From positions 507,420 to 571,419 of the forward strand of contig NZ_LT700212.1 of the NCBI RefSeq assembly GCF_900155435.1: a stretch of DNA of 64,000 nt, in the 5' to 3' direction. The notes beneath the pieces were generated by a model. The model saw nothing but the letters and a program-made list of their open reading frames with translations, was not told where the DNA came from and ran no database searches. This stretch comes from Actinomyces provencensis. GTDB taxonomy: Bacteria; Actinomycetota; Actinomycetes; Actinomycetales; Actinomycetaceae. Made by a program: the position numbers and the translations under genes. Of the stretch, positions 59,482 to 64,000 are shown piece after piece (position 1 is the stretch's first letter; each line of letters begins with the position of its first letter).

Positions 59482-60597
59482 CTACTGGAAGTAGCCACTC
59501 ACCCCCAGGGCGAAGGTCGAGCACTGCTGCCCGTAGAGTGCGACCGAGAAGGAGACCGCGTCCCCGGGCGCAGCCGAGTCCTGGGCGCTGAAGCCAGTCG
59601 CCTGGTCGATCAGGTTGTCACCATCGAAGCAGTAGACGTCCACACTGAACGGGCCCGTCGCATTCGCGTCGGTTGCATTGGTCGCTCCCCCGACGATCGC
59701 GTCGTTGCTCCCGTTCGCCTCCGTGACCTCGAGGTCTGCCGTGTTGAAGAAGCTCGTGTCGGCAGGGGAGGTGGAGACCTGGAAGTCGTAGTCCGCATCG
59801 TCGGGGATCGTGGCCGCACTGTCGAAGAAGATGTATGCGAGGCCGACCTCGCCGGGTCGGACCTGTGAGGGTGTGGTGCCCTGGCTGGAACCCGAGCCGA
59901 CGATCGAGCCGCCGCTGCGGGCGGTCGCACTCCAGTCGACGTGGGAGATCGCAGCGTCCGTGTTGTTGCGGAAGGCGAAGAGCAGTATGCCCTTGTCCTT
60001 GAGCATGGAGCCGACCTGCACGACCGAGACCTTCCCTGCCTCACCGTCGGGGAAGTTGGGGGTGGCATTGCCCCCGAGGAGCCCGCTCGCGTTGAACGGC
60101 TGCGGCGTGGCAGCCTGCGGGGAGTCATCGGCCCCGGTGCTCTCCTGCGGTGCGGCAGCTGACTGGCTGGCCGTGTCCTCCGATCGGGCCGCCCCCGAGA
60201 CGGGCGTGTTGAACGCATCATCCACCGCGTCACCGACGGCTCCCATGAATGCCACGACCCCGACGACGGTGCCGACGATGCTCACGACGAGTGCCGCCAC
60301 CGCCGTCCCCTTGGACCTGCCGTGCTGCACGAGGGCGACGACGGACAGGACGAAGGCGATGGGCAGCAGGATCCAGCCGACGATCATCGCGCCGTGGACG
60401 AGGGCGAAGACCGTACCGAGCACCGCGACCACCAATGCCACGAGACCGAGGGTGTTGCGCGTCCTCCCCGCGCCCGACGAGGGCGGCGCCCCCTGGGGAA
60501 TCGGTGCTCCGGCGGGCGTGGGGGCCTGCGGGGGCACGGGTGCGCCCGGCGGTGTGGTGGCACTACCGGGATCGTTCGGGTTGAGTGGATGGGTCAT
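59482..60597 (-). CDS. Membrane protein of unknown function with proline-rich tail and external domain
   Basis: A 371-residue protein. A Pro/Ala/Gly-rich cytoplasmic segment of about 48 residues (PPGAPVPPQAPTPAG), then three hydrophobic helices (LGLVALVVAVLGTVFALV, WILLPIAFVLSVVALV, GTAVAALVVSIVGTVVG) as in DUF4190-type proteins, a Ser/Ala-rich linker, and an extracellular beta-rich domain (VGSMLKDKGILLFAFRNNTDAAISHVDW) that resembles DUF4352/FxLYD-type modules. No enzymatic motif is seen. It stands alone between pfk and the two-component genes. Confidence 0.75.
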   Translation of the reverse strand: MTHPLNPNDPGSATTPPGAPVPPQAPTPAGAPIPQGAPPSSGAGRTRNTLGLVALVVAVLGTVFALVHGAMIVGWILLPIAFVLSVVALVQHGRSKGTAVAALVVSIVGTVVGVVAFMGAVGDAVDDAFNTPVSGAARSEDTASQSAAAPQESTGADDSPQAATPQPFNASGLLGGNATPNFPDGEAGKVSVVQVGSMLKDKGILLFAFRNNTDAAISHVDWSATARSGGSIVGSGSSQGTTPSQVRPGEVGLAYIFFDSAATIPDDADYDFQVSTSPADTSFFNTADLEVTEANGSNDAIVGGATNATDANATGPFSVDVYCFDGDNLIDQATGFSAQDSAAPGDAVSFSVALYGQQCSTFALGVSGYFQ

Positions 60598-60763
60598 GGT
60601 GTCCTCCTCGTCTCAGGGATGCCCCCATCCCATCCGTGCGGGTGCCTCCTCCGCATCGGCCGCACGGCCAGTACCACCCCCTCCGATCAGCTGGGGGGCG
60701 GGCACGGACCCATGGCCGTCCGGCTGCCCCGGGACGAGGGCGGGACCTCCTACGATTCAGGAC

Positions 60764-62020
60764 ATGTGGAGAAGTGAGGTCGTGGGCGACGGGGACGCGC
60801 CACCGGTGTGGCGCTCACTCCTCTACGCACTCCTCGTCTGCCTCGGCAGCCTCGTCTCCATGGCGTTCTCCCCCGCAGGTCACGCAGCCTCCAGCTCGGC
60901 CGGGTGGGCGGTCCTCGTCGTCCTCGTGGCAATGCCCGTGGTCCTGGGGGCATGTGTGCTGCTCTTCTGGCGCAGGACCCACCCCTTCGCCCTGGCCGTC
61001 GGTGCCGCCCTCGTCCCCCTGGTGCTGCCCATCGGCAACACCCTGGCCTTCGTCGCGCTCGCGGCTCTGGTCGGCAGACGCCGTGGGCCAGCTGTGTGGT
61101 GGACCGCCGGGCTCACCGCCCTCACGTCGAGCATCGTGGTCATCCGTGACGCCCTGGCATCGCCCAACTCCGCCTCACTGACCAGGACCATCTTCGCTCC
61201 CGCCGACACCCCCCCAGAGGTGACCACTCCGGTCTCCGCCGCTGCGGTCGCGCTGCTGGCTGCCCTCGGCATCGGCGTCAGCCTGGGCTCGGGCCTGCTG
61301 GTACGCACGATGAGGCTCTCCCACGCGGCGAGCCATCGCGCCCAGGCGGAGCACCGGATCAGCTCGCGCCTGGGCGACGAGGTCGCCCGCAGCGCCGAGC
61401 GCGAGCGCATCGCCCGGGAGGTCCACGACGTCATGGGCCACCGGCTGTCCATCATCGCCCTGCACGCCGGGGTCCTGGAGGGGGCCGCGAAGGCCTCGGA
61501 CACCGGGGACCCGAGGGTGCAGCAGTCCGCACATCTCGTCCGGGAATCGGCAGCCTCCGCCGTGGAGGACCTCCATTCCCTCCTCGACCTCCTGCGCGAG
61601 CCCCTCGGCACGGAACCACCACCCCTTCCGCTGTCGCGACTCCCCCAGGTGGTCGAGGAGGCGGTCCGGGCCGGCCAGGTGGTGGCCTCGTCGATCTTCA
61701 TCGAGGACGCGGACCACGCCGATCCCACCTTGTCCAGGGCAGTCCACCGCATCATCCAGGAGATCCTCACCAACGCCCGCAAGCACGCACCGGGACAGAT
61801 GGTCACACTCTCGGTGGCGGGTTCACCCTCGGGCGGCATCAGCATCGACGCGACCAACCCGATGCCGCCCACGGCGGGTACCGCCGTGCAGGGACCGCTG
61901 AGGGGACTCGTCGGTCTGTCCGAACGCGTCGAGTTGCTCGGTGGCACGCTGCTCCACGGCGTCGACGGGGACGGGACCGTGTTCCACGTCCATGTCGACC
62001 TGCCCTGGCGCGGGCCCTGA
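60764..62020 (+). CDS. Two-component sensor histidine kinase (NarL-type partner, HisKA_3)
   Basis: A 418-residue membrane kinase. Five to six hydrophobic helices in the first 180 residues, then the dimerisation/phosphoacceptor helix RERIAREVHDVMGHRLSIIA (His in EVHDVMGHRL) and an HATPase domain with EILTNARKHAPGQ (N box) and GLVGLSERVELLGG (G box). It has no large sensory domain, so the membrane part probably senses. The ATG at 60764 has only a weak ribosome site. The response regulator follows after 40 bases. Confidence 0.9.
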   Translation: MWRSEVVGDGDAPPVWRSLLYALLVCLGSLVSMAFSPAGHAASSSAGWAVLVVLVAMPVVLGACVLLFWRRTHPFALAVGAALVPLVLPIGNTLAFVALAALVGRRRGPAVWWTAGLTALTSSIVVIRDALASPNSASLTRTIFAPADTPPEVTTPVSAAAVALLAALGIGVSLGSGLLVRTMRLSHAASHRAQAEHRISSRLGDEVARSAERERIAREVHDVMGHRLSIIALHAGVLEGAAKASDTGDPRVQQSAHLVRESAASAVEDLHSLLDLLREPLGTEPPPLPLSRLPQVVEEAVRAGQVVASSIFIEDADHADPTLSRAVHRIIQEILTNARKHAPGQMVTLSVAGSPSGGISIDATNPMPPTAGTAVQGPLRGLVGLSERVELLGGTLLHGVDGDGTVFHVHVDLPWRGP

Positions 62021-62060
62021 GGTGGGCCGGGTCGCTGCCCCACTCCTCTAGACTTCCTGC

Positions 62061-62735
62061 GTGACACCTCCCATCCGCGTGCTCCTGGTCGACGACGACC
62101 CCTTGGTCCGCCAGGCCCTGTCCTGGCTGGTGGAGGGCGCAGATGATGTCGAGATCGTCGCGGAGGCCACGGACGGCGGCGCAGCCGTCGAGGCCGCCCG
62201 CCTCCACCACCCCGATGTGGTCCTCATGGACCTGCGCCTGCCCTCCGTCGACGGCATCACGGCCACGACCCGGATCCGGGCGCTCCCGCGCCCACCCGAA
62301 GTGGTCGCCCTGACCACGTGGGACGTCGACGACGCGGTCGTGCGTGCCCTCGATGCCGGCGCCTCCGGCTTCCTCCTGAAGTCCTCCGCCCCCGAGGAGA
62401 TCCTCCAGGCGGTACGTGCGGCGGTCTCCGGCGACGCAGTCCTCTCACCGCGATCCACTCGCCGCCTGCTCGACCAGCGCCGCCTCGACGTCTCCGCCGG
62501 GCTCCGTCGCAGGGCACGGGAACTGGTCGCCACCCTGTCCCCACGTGAGCGCGACGTGGCGGCCCAGCTCGTCCTCGGTCGCACCAATGCGGAGGTCGCT
62601 GCCGCCCTGTTCATCTCCGAGGGGACGGTCAAGGCCCATCTCGCCTCGATCCAGACCAAGCTCGGGGTCGACAACCGCACGGCGATCGCCGTCACCGCTG
62701 ACCGCGCTGACCTGCGGCCCCCCGAGATGGTGTGA
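62061..62735 (+). CDS. LuxR-type (NarL family) response regulator
   Basis: A 224-residue regulator. The receiver domain has the acidic pair LLVDDDPLVRQAL and phosphoacceptor Asp57 in VVLMDLRLPSVDGI, with Thr in VALTTWDV and Lys in GFLLKSSAPEE. The C-terminal helix-turn-helix is LSPRERDVAAQLVLGRTNAEVAAALFISEGTVKAHL (given in part) typical of LuxR. The GTG at 62061 follows the kinase. Cognate with the histidine kinase next to it; target genes are unknown, though the YhgE-type gene converging on it is a candidate by position. Confidence 0.93.
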   Translation: MTPPIRVLLVDDDPLVRQALSWLVEGADDVEIVAEATDGGAAVEAARLHHPDVVLMDLRLPSVDGITATTRIRALPRPPEVVALTTWDVDDAVVRALDAGASGFLLKSSAPEEILQAVRAAVSGDAVLSPRSTRRLLDQRRLDVSAGLRRRARELVATLSPRERDVAAQLVLGRTNAEVAAALFISEGTVKAHLASIQTKLGVDNRTAIAVTADRADLRPPEMV

Positions 62736-62818
62736 GCGAACCTGCCGGACATGTCCGCGGCACCCCGGGGCGCCGCGCCCGGGGAGGTCACGGCACGCCC
62801 GGGACGCCCTCGTCCTCC

Positions 62819-64000
62819 TCAGGCGGAGGCCGGGGTCGGACCCGACTCCCCCGTCCCCGCTGCTCCCGGGTCCTCGCGTGCCATCTGGGCGCGCACACGG
62901 GCACTCGCCCGGTCCGCCTCGGCCGCTGCGGCCAGTGAGTCACCCAGCAGGGCGTTGTCACTCGGGAGGGGCCGGGCCCCGGAGCGCAGGTGCGCAGCGA
63001 CGAAGGTCAGGACCACCGCGAGCGCGAAGTACAGGGCCAGCACCAGCAGGCAGTTGCGCACGGCGTGGGTGGCACCTGCTCCCGCGAGCATCTCGCGGAA
63101 GGCGAGCTGCGTGTAGGACATGGGCAGCCACGGGTGGATCCACTGGAAGAACTTCGGCGCCGTCTCGATCGGGAAGGTCGCTCCCATGGAGGTGATCTGC
63201 AGGCACAGGAACACGATGGAGACGAAACGGCCCCGGTAGGCCAGCGTCGCCACGAGCATCTGGTTGAGGGCCACGAAGGTCAACGAGCTCGCGATGGCCA
63301 GCAGGATCAGACCACTGACGTCAACGGCCTCCAGGCCCACGAGCCAGTTGGTGAGGACCATGAGGAGCACTGCCTGGGCGACACCCATGAGGGTGGCGGT
63401 GACCGCGGGACGCACCGGGGCCATCCACCACCGCTCGGTGGGGCTGGGGCGGCGGTCGAGCGCAGGCAGGACGAGGAAGATCGCGATGCCACCGACCCAC
63501 AGCGCCAGCGACATGAACATCGGGGTGAAGCCCGCACCGTTGTTGGCCACCGCGTTCTCGCGCACGGGGTCCACGGAGACCGGCTTGGAGATCACCGAGG
63601 CGATGTGGGCGGAGTCCCGCTCGGAGTAGTCGGGGATGCGGTCGACTCCGTCGCTGAGCCCGTCGGAGAGCTTGGTGATCCCGGTGCTGAGGGCGGTGGT
63701 GCCCTCGGCTGCCTTCTGTGCGCCCCGGTCCAGGGTGTCCAGGCCGGTGGCGAGCTCGCCGGTCTTCGAGGCGAGCGTCGTCGTGCCGTCACTGAGCTCG
63801 CGCAGGCCGACGGTGAGGGTGTCGGCCCCGTCGCCGGCCTCCGCGGCCCCGGAGGCGAGCTGGGAGGCACCCGAGCGCAGGGAGGAGGACGTGCCGGAGA
63901 GCTGCTGGGCCCCGGAGTTCAGCTGGTCGACGCCGGCGCGCAGTGTGGAGGAGTTGGAGGACAGCGTCGAGAGACCGGAGTCCAGCTGCGCGGTCCCACC
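62819..64000 (-). CDS. YhgE/Pip domain membrane protein, 5' end beyond the window
   Basis: The C-terminal 393 residues of a YhgE/Pip-type protein. The visible part starts in a helical region rich in Ser/Gly/Leu heptads (LSSNSSTLRAGVDQLNSGAQ, LASGAAEAGDGADTL), the long extracellular coiled stalk of the family. After ISKPVSVDP it has five to six membrane helices (FMSLALWVGGIAIFLVLPAL, LLMVLTNWLVG, LILLAIASSLTFVALNQML and others) like ABC-2 permeases. The C-terminal 55 residues are Ala/Asp-rich. It relates to phage infection protein and type VII-linked exporters; the role here is unknown. Confidence 0.88.
   Translation of the reverse strand, partial: GGTAQLDSGLSTLSSNSSTLRAGVDQLNSGAQQLSGTSSSLRSGASQLASGAAEAGDGADTLTVGLRELSDGTTTLASKTGELATGLDTLDRGAQKAAEGTTALSTGITKLSDGLSDGVDRIPDYSERDSAHIASVISKPVSVDPVRENAVANNGAGFTPMFMSLALWVGGIAIFLVLPALDRRPSPTERWWMAPVRPAVTATLMGVAQAVLLMVLTNWLVGLEAVDVSGLILLAIASSLTFVALNQMLVATLAYRGRFVSIVFLCLQITSMGATFPIETAPKFFQWIHPWLPMSYTQLAFREMLAGAGATHAVRNCLLVLALYFALAVVLTFVAAHLRSGARPLPSDNALLGDSLAAAAEADRASARVRAQMAREDPGAAGTGESGPTPASA

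Overview
The window is high-GC DNA (I estimate roughly 70 % G+C) packed with genes on both strands. The gene content points to an actinobacterium, probably of the Actinomyces/Actinomycetaceae type. Supporting signs are the order pth-mfd-lipoprotein-eno-ftsB-DUF501-ppx-tRNA, a divergent hemolysin III/cis-prenyltransferase pair, GTG starts and strong GGAGG ribosome sites. The organism was assigned from gene order and sequence character only.

Layout. 1-9.6 kb: exonuclease VII (xseA cut by the window start, xseB), a PfkB sugar kinase, cis-prenyltransferase, hemolysin III homologue, greA with a terminator-like leader, an AI-2E-type permease, msrA, FKBP and a Bax-inhibitor-1 protein. 9.8-21.3 kb: a long minus-strand housekeeping block (SGNH hydrolase, pth, mfd, SurA-like lipoprotein, eno, ftsB-like, DUF501, ppx, an unusual UAA-anticodon tRNA, a BART-family permease). 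21.9-33.3 kb: a USP-crcB-crcB operon, galK, a 2H phosphoesterase, YihY, an alpha/beta hydrolase, exonuclease III, a CDF metal exporter behind a CsoR-like box, a YjdF protein, and glyA-folD behind a ZTP (pfl) riboswitch. 33.6-48.1 kb: a surface-polysaccharide cluster. It holds a priming sugar transferase, a TagA-type transferase, a flippase, a Wzy-like polymerase, a Wzz-like protein, two GT2 enzymes, and a CDP-alcohol phosphotransferase paired with a cytidylyltransferase. It also holds a 1155-residue secreted fibrinogen-like protein. 48.2-64 kb: purU, mdh, ppk2, metY with a CMD-domain protein, pfk-pgi (the pfk is a eukaryote-type duplicated enzyme), a membrane protein, a two-component system, and the end of a YhgE/Pip membrane protein cut by the window end.

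How the genes work together. Central carbon metabolism is well represented (pfk, pgi, eno, mdh, galK, PfkB kinase). One-carbon metabolism is linked through glyA, folD and purU, with glyA-folD predicted to be switched on by ZTP. In the polysaccharide cluster, six minus-strand genes from the cytidylyltransferase to the polymerase are joined by 4-8 base overlaps and are probably one transcript.

The most unusual signal is a family of intergenic tandem arrays. A 16-base core (GAAGTCCGCTCTGTTC and variants) recurs at an almost invariant 23-base period in six separate places (about 24 copies). Five of the six arrays lie just downstream of a gene's stop codon, in that gene's direction, and four of those five follow a C-rich tract. 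A second dispersed signal is the decamer CGCCCTCGTC, found in many intergenic gaps and at two places as inverted pairs that form terminator-like hairpins. I do not recognise either family.
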